A DNA stretch of 23,654 nucleotides from CAMPJM01 sp964440915 (lineage in GTDB: Bacteria > Bacteroidota > Bacteroidia > Cytophagales > Cyclobacteriaceae): positions 1 to 23,654 of the forward strand of contig CAYTTV010000049.1 of NCBI GenBank assembly GCA_964440915.1. Reading direction: 5' to 3'. The translations under genes and the position numbers were made by a program. The notes under the pieces were generated by a model. It was not told where the DNA came from and made no database searches. It saw only the letters and a list, made by a program, of their open reading frames with translations. This document shows positions 1-8,025 of the stretch, in pieces (the stretch's first letter is position 1; each line of letters opens with the position of its first letter).

Positions 1-2
1 GA

Positions 3-80
3 AAAACGACCCTAGTCGCCGTCCGTCCAGAACCTGCAAGGACGGAATTATATACCTTACAAGATCAAGCAGAAACCTGA
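3..80 (+). other. possible C-terminal end of an upstream gene
   Basis: One plus-strand frame stays open from the window edge and ends at TGA 78-80, giving 25 residues that end in QDQAET. The composition is protein-like, but the piece is too short to assign to a family and another frame is open over the same stretch. If real, its transcript would end at the bidirectional terminator at 193-245, convergent with gldN. Between 81 and 190 I see nothing recognisable. Confidence 0.25.
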
Positions 81-192
81 GGAGTAAATGCTTTCTTCTC
101 TTCGCTGAGCTTTATTGATTCCGTCCCAAGAAATATTTGATCCGATTCACATCCTAGCACTCAGTATAAAGAATTCAACAAGCGCTCACTAT

Positions 193-245
193 AACACATA
201 AAAAAAGGAAAGAGCCCAATGGCCTCTTTCCTTTTTTTATGTGTT
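193..245. terminator. strong bidirectional terminator downstream of gldN
   Basis: A perfect 22-bp inverted repeat (arms 193-214 and 224-245) with a 9-nt loop. Both arms contain a run of seven A or T, so the hairpin gives a U-rich 3' arm in either direction. It sits 20 nt beyond the gldN stop codon and would end the gldKLMN transcript on the minus strand, and any plus-strand transcript entering from the left edge. Confidence 0.9.
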
Positions 246-264
246 ACGAAATAGTATTCCCTTC

Positions 265-1173
265 TTAAAACTCCCACAGGTTATGTTCAAACTCAATCAG
301 CTCTTGTTCGATCTGTATAGACTTGATCAAACCTTCTCGCTGACTTGCTGAATAAATATCTGTAATCTCAAGGTTTTGCGGGTTAGAAACCTTAGTAATC
401 CTACCATTAAACAATCTTAATTCAAATGCATCTGCTAGGTTTCTATGCTGTGCACTATTTTGTGGGTTGAACCAGATAGCCTCATCGGGCATACTCCTGA
501 ACAACTCCACCAAATCTTTATACCTGAAAACGCCTACCGGACGGAAAAGTCCAGTCTCAAATTCTTTGGCAGGAATGATAAGCTGTATTGACTGAATGTC
601 AAAAAGCATAACAGAGCGTTTTTTATCGAATATCATATCTTCTTTAATCTCCATAATAGAGATCTGACTTGGAAGAAACTCATCCGCACTATCGTCTATC
701 GTAGCAGCAGCTGCGCCTGCATTGGCATTGGCATTATCATTACCCCAACCACTCTCGTCGCCCCAGCCGCCATCGTCGCCCCAGCCACTGTTGTCATCTG
801 TAAAGCCCAAAGCTTTTTCTTCTTCTGTCAAACCTCCACCAGCCTCAGGCAACTTTATATTTTCTATAAATTGCTCTTTGGTCATTCTAGTGGTCAAAGA
901 ATCGTTAGCGTATATCGGCAGAACGCCAGCTTTTACAGCTTCTATAATGATCTTCGTGATTTCATTATTGAAAGCAAAGAAAGGCCTATTTTGCTTCTCT
1001 TTGAGATCTACCCTTCTCCATAAAGTCTTCTTAAACATAATATGAGACTCATGAACGGGGTACAATGAATGAGGGTTATAGCCTGTGGAAGCCACCTCTT
1101 GTGCATAACTGTTAGCCGTTAGACCTACTAGCCCAAGGGTTAAAAAGGCAAATACAAAACTTAATTTTTTCAT
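265..1173 (-). CDS. gldN: T9SS ring protein GldN (PorN family)
   Basis: GldN/PorN is the periplasmic partner of the lipoprotein GldK/PorK. In known systems the two form the large ring under the outer membrane that is needed for type IX secretion and gliding. The 302-residue product starts with a Sec signal peptide (about residues 1-24, ending SYAQ) and keeps the family start after cleavage (NPHSLYPVHESHIMFKKTLW-like) and the conserved C-terminal half. Its length is near the family norm. It is the last gene of gldKLMN, 26 nt after gldM, and is followed by a strong terminator. One oddity is a Gly/Trp/Asp linker at about residues 126-157: three six-residue units of the GWGD type, then an Asn-Ala and poly-Ala stretch. 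It looks like a repeat insertion in a surface loop. Identity is secure from both sequence and position. Confidence 0.95.
   Translation of the reverse strand: MKKLSFVFAFLTLGLVGLTANSYAQEVASTGYNPHSLYPVHESHIMFKKTLWRRVDLKEKQNRPFFAFNNEITKIIIEAVKAGVLPIYANDSLTTRMTKEQFIENIKLPEAGGGLTEEEKALGFTDDNSGWGDDGGWGDESGWGNDNANANAGAAAATIDDSADEFLPSQISIMEIKEDMIFDKKRSVMLFDIQSIQLIIPAKEFETGLFRPVGVFRYKDLVELFRSMPDEAIWFNPQNSAQHRNLADAFELRLFNGRITKVSNPQNLEITDIYSASQREGLIKSIQIEQELIEFEHNLWEF
743..796 (-). repeat. three tandem 18-nt repeats inside gldN
   Basis: Three consecutive 18-nt units (743-760, 761-778, 779-796), each starting CCCCA on the plus strand and ending CGTCG or TGTCA. They encode the SGWGDD/GGWGDE/SGWGND units of GldN. 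A shorter run of GCATTG-like hexamers (about 718-736) next to it encodes the Asn-Ala run. The in-frame period means copy-number change would lengthen the linker without breaking the gene. Confidence 0.85.
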
Positions 1174-1199
1174 AACACTTTATTCAATTTCTTAAAAAA

Positions 1200-2780
1200 T
1201 TAATTCAGGGGAATCTGGATAATCTCTGTTCCAATGTTTACATTCTCCACATTACCTCTAAAATTCATCCTTTGAATCTGCTTAACTTCTATTACGATAC
1301 GGTCACCAGGTCGAGCCAAAGCAGCAAAGCTTGATAAATTTATTTGCTCAGCAGTCACTCTTTCAGTCTTTACTGGTCTTGATCCCCGTGCTAATGTTAC
1401 TTCCCACTGAGAAACCCTATAACGTGCGTCTTTAGGTAAAAATTCCGCAAAACTTTGGTCTGGAATCGCTTTAATTTCAAGTGATCGAGGCCCTGGAGCG
1501 GACACGCCTGATTTTAGATTCAATTCCCTACCACCACTTAACGCTTTAATGGTGGGCAATGGTATCCTACGTACCCTAAAAGTTTCAGAGCCAATGAAGT
1601 TGCCATTACTGCTGACATTCAACTTAACTTCGGCAGCAGTTGGAACAACCGTTACCAATCCCTTTTGGCTACCTTCGATAGCAGAAGCACCTGTAGCACT
1701 AAAAGAAGGGTTGTAAGCAGAACCTAAAGCAGGAACCTGAACATTCAGTTCGTTACCACAATTCAAGTATAGTGCTGATACTGATGCAGACTGGACTTGT
1801 ATTACAGGCTTAGCTACAAAATATTCAATTGTATTGGTATATGTAGTGTCGCCACCGCCAGGCGTATCAATCGTTATTTCAGCTGTATACGTTTTCTTGG
1901 CCATCCCATCGTTGTCATAAGAGTCGGCAGTAGCTACAAACTCCACTTTTCCAAAACCATTTTCAACTGGAATAGAGTTTCCGTTCAACTTCATGGTAGG
2001 TGTAACAGCAGAAGAAGAGGCTGCTATAAACATTTCCGCTTCATATTTTGTGCCTGCAGCCACAACTTTAGACTCTGCCCTAACCATGGCAATGATGTTA
2101 TCGAATTTAAGGTCAGCGGCACCTACTTTTCTCGCCAATGCGCCCAGTGCTTGTGTCTCATAACCAATTATCTCAGTCTGCATTTGAGTAATTGTCGCAA
2201 GACTTGCTGACATGGGGGTTTGTGCAAAATACAACTCAGAAAAAGGTTTTTTATTCTGATTCGGATTGTTCATAAAAGCTGGATGTTCTGCTGCATCCAA
2301 AGCTAAAGGCTTAAATTCTTCCCCTGTAGCTTGAGAAAGGAAAGCCGAATATTCATTCAGTTTGTCCTTCAACTCTATGCCTTTCTTCTGGTTCACCATC
2401 AGATTGGCTACCTTCTCCTCATTGTCTATACCAACAGGCGTCCCATTTTCATGCATCCCGCCAGTTATTTCTATAAGTTCAGCCTTCAACTCGTCCATCT
2501 CCCCAAGAAGCTGATTTGTCTTTTCCCTCACTTCCTTGGCGGTAGTGAGAATTTGAACGTCAGCTGCTCGGTTTCCAGATTCAGTAACTGCTGTATTGAT
2601 CCGCATTACTGTACCATCGTTTGCCGCCTTTGCCTCTGACACTGACCTTTCCAAACTCTCATTGATGAAAACAAATCTCTCCAATACAGTCTTGGTAACG
2701 TTCAGTGCTAGAAGGGCGGTAAGTACGAGGTACATCATCCCAATCATTCTTTGTCTTGGGGTTTCTTTTCCTCCGGCCAT
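1200..2780 (-). CDS. gldM: T9SS motor stator protein GldM (PorM family)
   Basis: GldM pairs with GldL in the inner membrane to form the proton-driven T9SS motor. Its periplasmic arm reaches up to the GldK/GldN ring. The 526-residue protein has the hallmark short cytoplasmic N terminus (MAGGKETPRQRMIGMMYL) followed by one membrane helix at about residues 12-30. A helical first periplasmic domain follows (to about 220). Three beta-rich domains (about 225-315, 320-405, 405-520) match the four-domain layout known for GldM/PorM. Length is typical (about 510-530). It lies 55 nt after gldL and 26 nt before gldN, so it is almost certainly cotranscribed with both. No truncation or frame problem is seen. 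Confidence 0.96.
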   Translation of the reverse strand: MAGGKETPRQRMIGMMYLVLTALLALNVTKTVLERFVFINESLERSVSEAKAANDGTVMRINTAVTESGNRAADVQILTTAKEVREKTNQLLGEMDELKAELIEITGGMHENGTPVGIDNEEKVANLMVNQKKGIELKDKLNEYSAFLSQATGEEFKPLALDAAEHPAFMNNPNQNKKPFSELYFAQTPMSASLATITQMQTEIIGYETQALGALARKVGAADLKFDNIIAMVRAESKVVAAGTKYEAEMFIAASSSAVTPTMKLNGNSIPVENGFGKVEFVATADSYDNDGMAKKTYTAEITIDTPGGGDTTYTNTIEYFVAKPVIQVQSASVSALYLNCGNELNVQVPALGSAYNPSFSATGASAIEGSQKGLVTVVPTAAEVKLNVSSNGNFIGSETFRVRRIPLPTIKALSGGRELNLKSGVSAPGPRSLEIKAIPDQSFAEFLPKDARYRVSQWEVTLARGSRPVKTERVTAEQINLSSFAALARPGDRIVIEVKQIQRMNFRGNVENVNIGTEIIQIPLN

Positions 2781-2835
2781 ATTTCTTTATTTAATAATTC
2801 GGTTAAAAATTAAAAGTGACAACAATCAATGTGCC

Positions 2836-3651
2836 CTAGTTTGAGCCCTTCATTGCACTCAGCATACTTCCGTACACACTGTTCAATGAGGTGAGGTTGC
2901 TGGTCAGTTTTGACAATTCACCTTTAAACTGTTCTGTCTCTTTCGAGGCTTCGGCCATATTTTCCATAGCATTAGAAATGCTACCATAGAATTTATTCAT
3001 TGATTTAAGATGTGTATTCACATCCTGAAGCTCCATTTCATACACAGCGTTCAAAGCACCTAGGTTCTTTGTCACGCTTTGTACTTGAGCTTGGTATTCT
3101 TTTGCACTGCTAGAAGCATTTGCCATTTCAGACATCGCACTCGCAGTAGCTACATAAGACTTATTCATATCTATTAATGACTTGGAAGCTGCCTTCACGT
3201 TCGTCGCATACTCTTCGGTTGCCAATGAGGCACTGCCTACAGTAGATATTTTAGCTGCGGACTCAGAGAGACTCCTCATGCCCTTTCCTAGGCTGTCGAT
3301 CAATTCTGGGCCAATCTTTGCACTTTCGAGCATATGATCCAATTTTTTAGTTACTGAACCATTATCATCGCCTGTGCTTCTTCTTGTTACTGTGCCAGTA
3401 CCGTCAAACTCTTCTGATAGTTCTGGATATACTTTTGACCAATCAGGATCATTATGCTTAGGTTCGAATGAACTGAAGAAGAAAATGATAGCTTCTGTCG
3501 TCAAACCCACCACAAGCATCAAGTCTGCACCAGGATAGTGAAGGATCTTGAACATAGCACCAATAATTACGACAGAGGCACCGATACCGTATATTTTGGG
3601 CATTATATCGCTATAGAAAAGCTCTTTAAACCCACCTTTACTTTTACTCAT
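2836..3651 (-). CDS. gldL: T9SS motor protein GldL (PorL family)
   Basis: GldL is the cytoplasmic-membrane half of the T9SS rotary motor and converts proton flow into movement of GldM. Two membrane helices lie at about residues 18-36 and 42-60. Between and within them are K35, H38 and the membrane-buried E53 (in LTTEAIIFFF), the position expected for the essential Glu of the proton path. The rest (about 65-271) is soluble and strongly helical, with two related coiled segments containing NLGALNAVYEMEL and NLTSLNSVYGSML, suggesting an internal duplication. The product is 271 residues. It sits between gldK and gldM with 55-nt gaps on both sides. Confidence 0.96.
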   Translation of the reverse strand: MSKSKGGFKELFYSDIMPKIYGIGASVVIIGAMFKILHYPGADLMLVVGLTTEAIIFFFSSFEPKHNDPDWSKVYPELSEEFDGTGTVTRRSTGDDNGSVTKKLDHMLESAKIGPELIDSLGKGMRSLSESAAKISTVGSASLATEEYATNVKAASKSLIDMNKSYVATASAMSEMANASSSAKEYQAQVQSVTKNLGALNAVYEMELQDVNTHLKSMNKFYGSISNAMENMAEASKETEQFKGELSKLTSNLTSLNSVYGSMLSAMKGSN

Positions 3652-3706
3652 TTTTAGAAAATTTAAGTTGATACGTTATTAATTATATTAAATCTAATGG
3701 GGTTAT

Positions 3707-4750
3707 TTAAAATTCACTGCCGGCAGAACGTCCCAAATATGTCATTGCACATCTGAATCCGATGCTGGAGTTGGTTGAATCCTTGTATTCAAAAGTCTTA
3801 GTACCTGTTTCGAGGAAATAAGCTATATCCTTCCATGATCCGCCCCTAACCACTTTTCTGGGTTCATTATCGTCGAAAAACGTTGGATTAAGATCCCATA
3901 CCATAGGTACGGCAGCAGGATTGTAAGCATCTTCACACCATTCGGCTACGTTTCCGGCCATATCATACAAGCCGTAATCATTGGCAAAGTATGAGGCTAC
4001 CGGCGCTGTGTAAGCAAACCCGTCATCGTAATAGTTGCCTCGGCCAGGCTTGAAGTTGGCCAGCATACATCCTTTTGAGTTCCGGATATAAGGCCCTCCC
4101 CATGGATATTTGGCCATGTCTCGACCACCTCTAGCGGCATACTCCCATTCTGCTTCTGAAGGCAGCCTGAAATTAGGCATAGGGAACAAACCTCTCCCTT
4201 CACGGTAAGCATTAAGGTAATCCGTCCTCCAACGAGAAAAGTACTTTGCAGCCTCCCAGCTTACGCCTACTACTGGGTAGTCGTCAAATGCAGGGTGAGA
4301 ATAATAATATACCATTAGAGGATCGCCCATATGGTGTGTAAAGTCTCTTACCCAAACAGTAGTATCTGGATAGTACCGCTCCATGATCTCCTCCTCTCCA
4401 ACCATTTGAACAGAATCCTGAAGGATGGCCTCTACAAATTGACGATACTCATTGTTAGTGATCTCTGTATCGTCCATATAAAATCCACCAATCGTAATCT
4501 GTTTGTTGAAGTTGATTTGTGTAGCAGCAACATCCTGATCGGCCTGCCCCATATGGAATGTACCGGCTGGAATTGTCACCATCCCATAAGGGACTGTCAT
4601 TTCCCAACCTTCTCTTCCTTGCACACCTACGAGGTTGCCCTGGTCATCTGAACTCCCGCCACCAAAGAGGCCACAACTTTGGAGTGCTGATGTTATACCT
4701 GCTAACAGGAAAAAGTTAATGGCACTTTTAATCGAAAACATTTTATTCAT
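3707..4750 (-). CDS. gldK: T9SS ring lipoprotein GldK (PorK family)
   Basis: GldK is an outer-membrane lipoprotein that forms the periplasmic T9SS ring with GldN. The product has a type II signal peptide with a lipobox ending ALQSC (Cys26). After it comes a formylglycine-generating-enzyme/sulfatase-modifying-factor fold spanning about residues 55-340. Recognisable segments of that fold are GTFHMG, FYMDDTEITNNEY, FRLPSEAEWEYAARGG, GNVAEWCEDAY, VVRGGSW and the terminal IGFRC. In this family the fold is structural, not catalytic. Length (347) is normal for the short GldK/PorK form. It begins gldKLMN; a predicted promoter with an overlapping inverted repeat lies about 55-90 nt upstream, so the block may be transcribed separately from porP. 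An in-frame ATG at codon 4 is an alternative start. Confidence 0.96.
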   Translation of the reverse strand: MNKMFSIKSAINFFLLAGITSALQSCGLFGGGSSDDQGNLVGVQGREGWEMTVPYGMVTIPAGTFHMGQADQDVAATQINFNKQITIGGFYMDDTEITNNEYRQFVEAILQDSVQMVGEEEIMERYYPDTTVWVRDFTHHMGDPLMVYYYSHPAFDDYPVVGVSWEAAKYFSRWRTDYLNAYREGRGLFPMPNFRLPSEAEWEYAARGGRDMAKYPWGGPYIRNSKGCMLANFKPGRGNYYDDGFAYTAPVASYFANDYGLYDMAGNVAEWCEDAYNPAAVPMVWDLNPTFFDDNEPRKVVRGGSWKDIAYFLETGTKTFEYKDSTNSSIGFRCAMTYLGRSAGSEF

Positions 4751-4802
4751 AACACATTAGTTTTTATCTCTTAAAAAATTCTCAAGTTTTTCAGAGGATT
4801 TT

Positions 4803-4837
4803 CAAAATTAGACGTTATTGTATTTTATTCAATAACG
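4803..4837 (-). promoter_or_regulatory. predicted gldK promoter overlapped by an inverted repeat
   Basis: On the minus strand a perfect -7 box TAATTTTG (4810 down to 4803) is preceded, after 19 nt, by ATTG (4833-4830), close to the Bacteroidota -33 TTTG. A perfect 8-bp inverted repeat, CGTTATTG (4813-4820) and CAATAACG (4830-4837) with a 9-nt AT spacer, covers the -33 element and the spacer. This is the placement of a repressor or activator site. The predicted leader to the gldK ATG is about 45-50 nt. The hairpin has no U tract after it, so it is a poor terminator candidate for porP. The rest of the porP-gldK gap (4838-4968) holds a 10-nt A run at about 4886 and no gene. Confidence 0.5.
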
Positions 4838-4968
4838 AACCTCTTCAAAATATGTAAGCTGTAATATTTAAGAGGAATTTTAACAAAAAAAAAATTCACA
4901 CACTGTATAACACTATTATAACTGTATTTAAGACAGAAGTTTGCCTCCCTCTCAAATATTTTAATGCA

Positions 4969-5922
4969 TTAATGGCGAAACCGTGGAGTTCTGATAATTT
5001 TCTTGCCTCCTGCGGTATTCATTGGCAATTCATAACTCACCATGATCTCATGCGATGTGGCGGCTTTTGCATCTTGGGCTTTTATGATATAGTCAAAAGC
5101 ATAGCCCGCTTTTAGGGAATTGTCCTTTAACATACTGAAGCCCAAAAGCACTATGGCGGCATCGCCCTGCCTAAAAGATAAACCACCATATATTTTCTCA
5201 TTATAGGTTCCTAATACACTGGCTTCCACTGAATAGGTATTGAAATCTGTTTTTACTAAAACGGAAGGTGTGACGACAAAATTGTAGTTGACCTCATAAT
5301 GATATCCAGCGGTAAAATAAGAGTGATCGGAAAGTGCGTTACGATAGGAATCGGAACCGAAATCAAACTCCGATTTTAATATATGGTTGAAGCTCGCCCC
5401 TGCAAAATACTTTTCGGCCTGATAGTAAAAACCCAGTGCCATGTCTGGCCTTACCTGAGATTCTTTCCCAATGCCAAACTTATCTTCGTATTTTATATAG
5501 CGATAATTATTAAAGTCTATAGATTGGGAATATATGCCAGCACTTACACCAAAGCTCAGCTTTGAATTCTTTAGTCCCAAATGATAGGCATACGCCACAT
5601 TCGCCTGGAGATTGCTTTGAGGCCCTAGGTTGTCGCGAACAAAGGTGGCCCCAAAACCACTCCTAAATTTCAAGATGGGTGTTTCGAAAGTGGCTATCTG
5701 TGTACTTGGCGCTCCTCCTTCTTCAATAGTGGGCACATAGCCTGTCCATTGATTTCTATAAAGTGCTGTTAATTTAGTCACCCCCATTACGCCGGCATAT
5801 CCAGGATTATAGTAAAGTGTATTGAACATGTATTGGCTCAACTGGGGGTCCTGTTGCGCCTTCAGTTCCGTACTATTAAGGATTATGCCAAAGCAAAAAA
5901 TAGTGTAGAAAATCTTTTTCAT
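4969..5922 (-). CDS. porP: T9SS outer-membrane protein PorP/SprF
   Basis: PorP/SprF-family proteins are outer-membrane beta barrels of the T9SS that link the system, or particular secreted proteins, to the surface. The 317-residue product has a signal peptide (about 1-22, ending LKAQ). The family signature follows directly: QDPQLSQYMFNTLYYNPGYAG. The rest is alternating beta strands, with a basic tail (IIRTPRFRH) rather than the usual terminal aromatic residue. Genomes carry several paralogues, but the position directly upstream of gldK matches the porPKLMN order of Porphyromonas and supports the PorP call. A -7-like box TACCTTTA (plus-strand 5947-5954) lies about 25 nt before the start, with no clear -33 element. 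It is separated from hemD by 124 nt. Confidence 0.93.
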   Translation of the reverse strand: MKKIFYTIFCFGIILNSTELKAQQDPQLSQYMFNTLYYNPGYAGVMGVTKLTALYRNQWTGYVPTIEEGGAPSTQIATFETPILKFRSGFGATFVRDNLGPQSNLQANVAYAYHLGLKNSKLSFGVSAGIYSQSIDFNNYRYIKYEDKFGIGKESQVRPDMALGFYYQAEKYFAGASFNHILKSEFDFGSDSYRNALSDHSYFTAGYHYEVNYNFVVTPSVLVKTDFNTYSVEASVLGTYNEKIYGGLSFRQGDAAIVLLGFSMLKDNSLKAGYAFDYIIKAQDAKAATSHEIMVSYELPMNTAGGKKIIRTPRFRH

Positions 5923-6046
5923 ATAAAAAACCGCTTACATAGAATATAAAGGTAGCGATTTTCTGAAATTGTCGCTAATCTTCCAAATCATCTTATGTAA
6001 GGTAATCAAGGCAATTTTTACCCAAAAAAGATTTTTCAGTGATTTT

Positions 6047-6832
6047 TTATAAAGAATTCGCTTTCTTAATGTACAACTCCAAAGCACCTGTCATGGATGG
6101 GGCATTAGGTAAAGGGGCTTCTATATCCAGAATAAGGCCTGCATCCCTCACTGCTTGAGCGGTAGTTGGGCCAAATGCTGCAATTCTCGTGTCTTTTTGC
6201 TCAAAGTCAGGAAAATTAACAAATAGAGAATTAATCCCTGATGGACTATAAAAGGCTATAATGTCATAATTTACATCTGCCAGGTCAGACAGGTCACTTG
6301 CTACTGTTTTGTAGATGATGGCTTCAGAGTATTTATAGCCATTCTTCTCCAAGAAGTCTGGGATGTCATTTTTCCTAATGTTAGAGCATGGAAAAATGTA
6401 CTTTTCGTTTTTGTGTTTTTTCAGGATCTCTATCAAGTCGTCAGCGGTACGGGCACCGGTAAATATTTTCCTCTTTCTGATGACGATATACTTTTGAAGG
6501 TAGTTAGCGGTCTGCTCCGAAATACAAAAATACTTCATGTCGGCAGTTATCTCCACCTTACTTTCTGCACATAATTTGAAAAAATGATCTACTGCATTTC
6601 TGCTAGTAAAAATAACAGCTGTATGATTAAGAATGTCTATTTTTTGTTGCCTAAACTCCTTTAATGTGACAGGTTCTACCTGAATAAATGACCTAAAGTC
6701 GATTTTTAGTTTGCACCGTTCTGCTAATGTAAAATAAGGTGATTTATCATCACTAGGTTTAGGTTGAGAAACAAGGATACTTTTTACTTTTTTTAACCTG
6801 TCTTTGGCGATTTTTGTCATAACTCCACTCAC
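6047..6832 (-). CDS. hemD: uroporphyrinogen-III synthase
   Basis: HemD closes and inverts ring D of hydroxymethylbilane to give uroporphyrinogen III, the branch point to heme. The 261-residue protein shows the two-domain family pattern. The first domain has AVIFTSRNAVDHFFKL, the second has FYSPSGINSLF and then AAFGPTTAQAVRDAGL, and near the end is SMTGALELYI. Overall sequence conservation in this family is low, and these segments are the usual markers. An N-terminal extension of about 15 basic residues precedes the first strand. It starts 35 nt after the DUF4271 gene, so it is probably cotranscribed with it. No other heme-pathway gene is in the window. Confidence 0.88.
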   Translation of the reverse strand: MSGVMTKIAKDRLKKVKSILVSQPKPSDDKSPYFTLAERCKLKIDFRSFIQVEPVTLKEFRQQKIDILNHTAVIFTSRNAVDHFFKLCAESKVEITADMKYFCISEQTANYLQKYIVIRKRKIFTGARTADDLIEILKKHKNEKYIFPCSNIRKNDIPDFLEKNGYKYSEAIIYKTVASDLSDLADVNYDIIAFYSPSGINSLFVNFPDFEQKDTRIAAFGPTTAQAVRDAGLILDIEAPLPNAPSMTGALELYIKKANSL

Positions 6833-6867
6833 TCAATTTACCAATTAATGTTATGTCTCTTACGATA

Positions 6868-8025
6868 CTAGAGATCTAAAAAGAATTTGATACCGATAAT
6901 CAAAGGCAAGATTTCAGTGGTGCAAAGGTATGAAATTAAATGCATATTCCTATGAACTGGAGTGCTTAATAATTTGAAGAATAATAAGATAACGGTAAGT
7001 AAAACAGTGAATCCAAAGACATATCCCATCAAGTTATTGCTTGATGTCAGGAAGTTATTGTAGCTCAAAATACTTAAAGTCACCGCGATCAAAAGGATGA
7101 ATAATAAAATTTGGGATATCCGCATATAATCGAAAAAATGGAAGCTCGCCATGTCCTTAAACCCCAATAAATTACTGGTGATCCATATGATAACCAACTT
7201 TATAAGCATAACAAGAAATACGAGCAGGGTGAGGCCAAACCAACTGAACAATGCGGCTGCAAAACTTCCGTACCTGTCCATGCCAAATGCACCAATAGCA
7301 TTACCAGTTTCGTGCAAAAATGCCTGGATCACAAATGCCACCACCAGGCAATACATCAGCAGGAACAAAAAACTGGCACTGCTCACGGGTCTTCCTGCAA
7401 TGAGGCTATCTTCCTTCCATCGCAGGGAAAATGTTCTGGAAACACTATAAAACTCACTGAATGCTCTGGCGTGCGTGCTTTTTAGCATGGCAAAAAATGT
7501 CAGAATGAGCAACAATCCTATGATATAATAATTATTGAAGGAGGAAAATTTGCGAGGAACAATCTCAATTTCATTAGCGGCCTGGTCACTTACCACTGGA
7601 TTATCTACCCCCCTTACCACCTGGAGTGTGGTAGTATTTAAGTTCAATTCCTTCTGATACAAGGTCATGAATATCGCTTCAGTGTCATAGGTACTCCTTA
7701 GGCTGTCGATATCCAACAACAAACAATGGCCTAAGTCCTGTAGCGCAACAATATCATCTTCTATAAATAGCGCGCTCTTGTCTTCGGTGCAGATATTCAG
7801 ATACAAACCCTCGTATTCTTTTGTATTGATAATAAAGCTTGCAGTATTGGCATTAAAAGGCGTGCCGTATACGTAAGGGACGTAGCTCTTTTGTTTTGAA
7901 TCATAAACGAGCAATGACTTCTTCATGTCCTTTACTTGCTGATGCGTAGGGGCAATTTCTTCCCCGCTTCCCGTTTTTGGCAGGATCAGCAAAAGCCACA
8001 ACAATACCCCGAAGAGTTTATGCAT
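6868..8025 (-). CDS. DUF4271 multi-pass membrane protein
   Basis: This is a Bacteroidota-specific family of unknown function that I recall as often lying next to hemD, as here. I place the start at the ATG at 8025-8023 (MHKLFGVLLWLLLILPKTG), which gives a clean signal peptide. A start 30 nt further upstream (8055) is possible but adds a polar decapeptide. The protein has a periplasmic beta-type N-terminal part (about residues 20-155 from this start). About seven hydrophobic helices follow in the C-terminal half, including LFLLMYCLVVAFVIQAFL and FSWFGLTLLVFLVMLIKLVIIW. The chosen start overlaps the end of the transferase gene by 8 nt, suggesting coupled translation. No catalytic motif is visible. 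Confidence 0.8.
   Translation of the reverse strand: MHKLFGVLLWLLLILPKTGSGEEIAPTHQQVKDMKKSLLVYDSKQKSYVPYVYGTPFNANTASFIINTKEYEGLYLNICTEDKSALFIEDDIVALQDLGHCLLLDIDSLRSTYDTEAIFMTLYQKELNLNTTTLQVVRGVDNPVVSDQAANEIEIVPRKFSSFNNYYIIGLLLILTFFAMLKSTHARAFSEFYSVSRTFSLRWKEDSLIAGRPVSSASFLFLLMYCLVVAFVIQAFLHETGNAIGAFGMDRYGSFAAALFSWFGLTLLVFLVMLIKLVIIWITSNLLGFKDMASFHFFDYMRISQILLFILLIAVTLSILSYNNFLTSSNNLMGYVFGFTVLLTVILLFFKLLSTPVHRNMHLISYLCTTEILPLIIGIKFFLDL

Noticed and set aside
23..45. Short hairpin CCGTCC/GGACGG near the left edge
   Set aside because: Only 6 bp with an 11-nt loop and no T run; it may lie in the end of a coding sequence, so no role can be claimed.
722..1045. Plus-strand open frame opposite gldN
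   Set aside because: It is the antisense shadow of gldN, including its repeat; no protein-like motifs or start signal.
1797..2639. Plus-strand open frames opposite gldM
   Set aside because: gldM is secure over the whole stretch on the other strand; these are shadows with Cys- and Ile-rich composition typical of antisense.
4886..4968. A10 tract and TATAAC repeats after porP as a porP terminator
   Set aside because: No stable stem precedes the T run on the minus strand, so a terminator cannot be supported.
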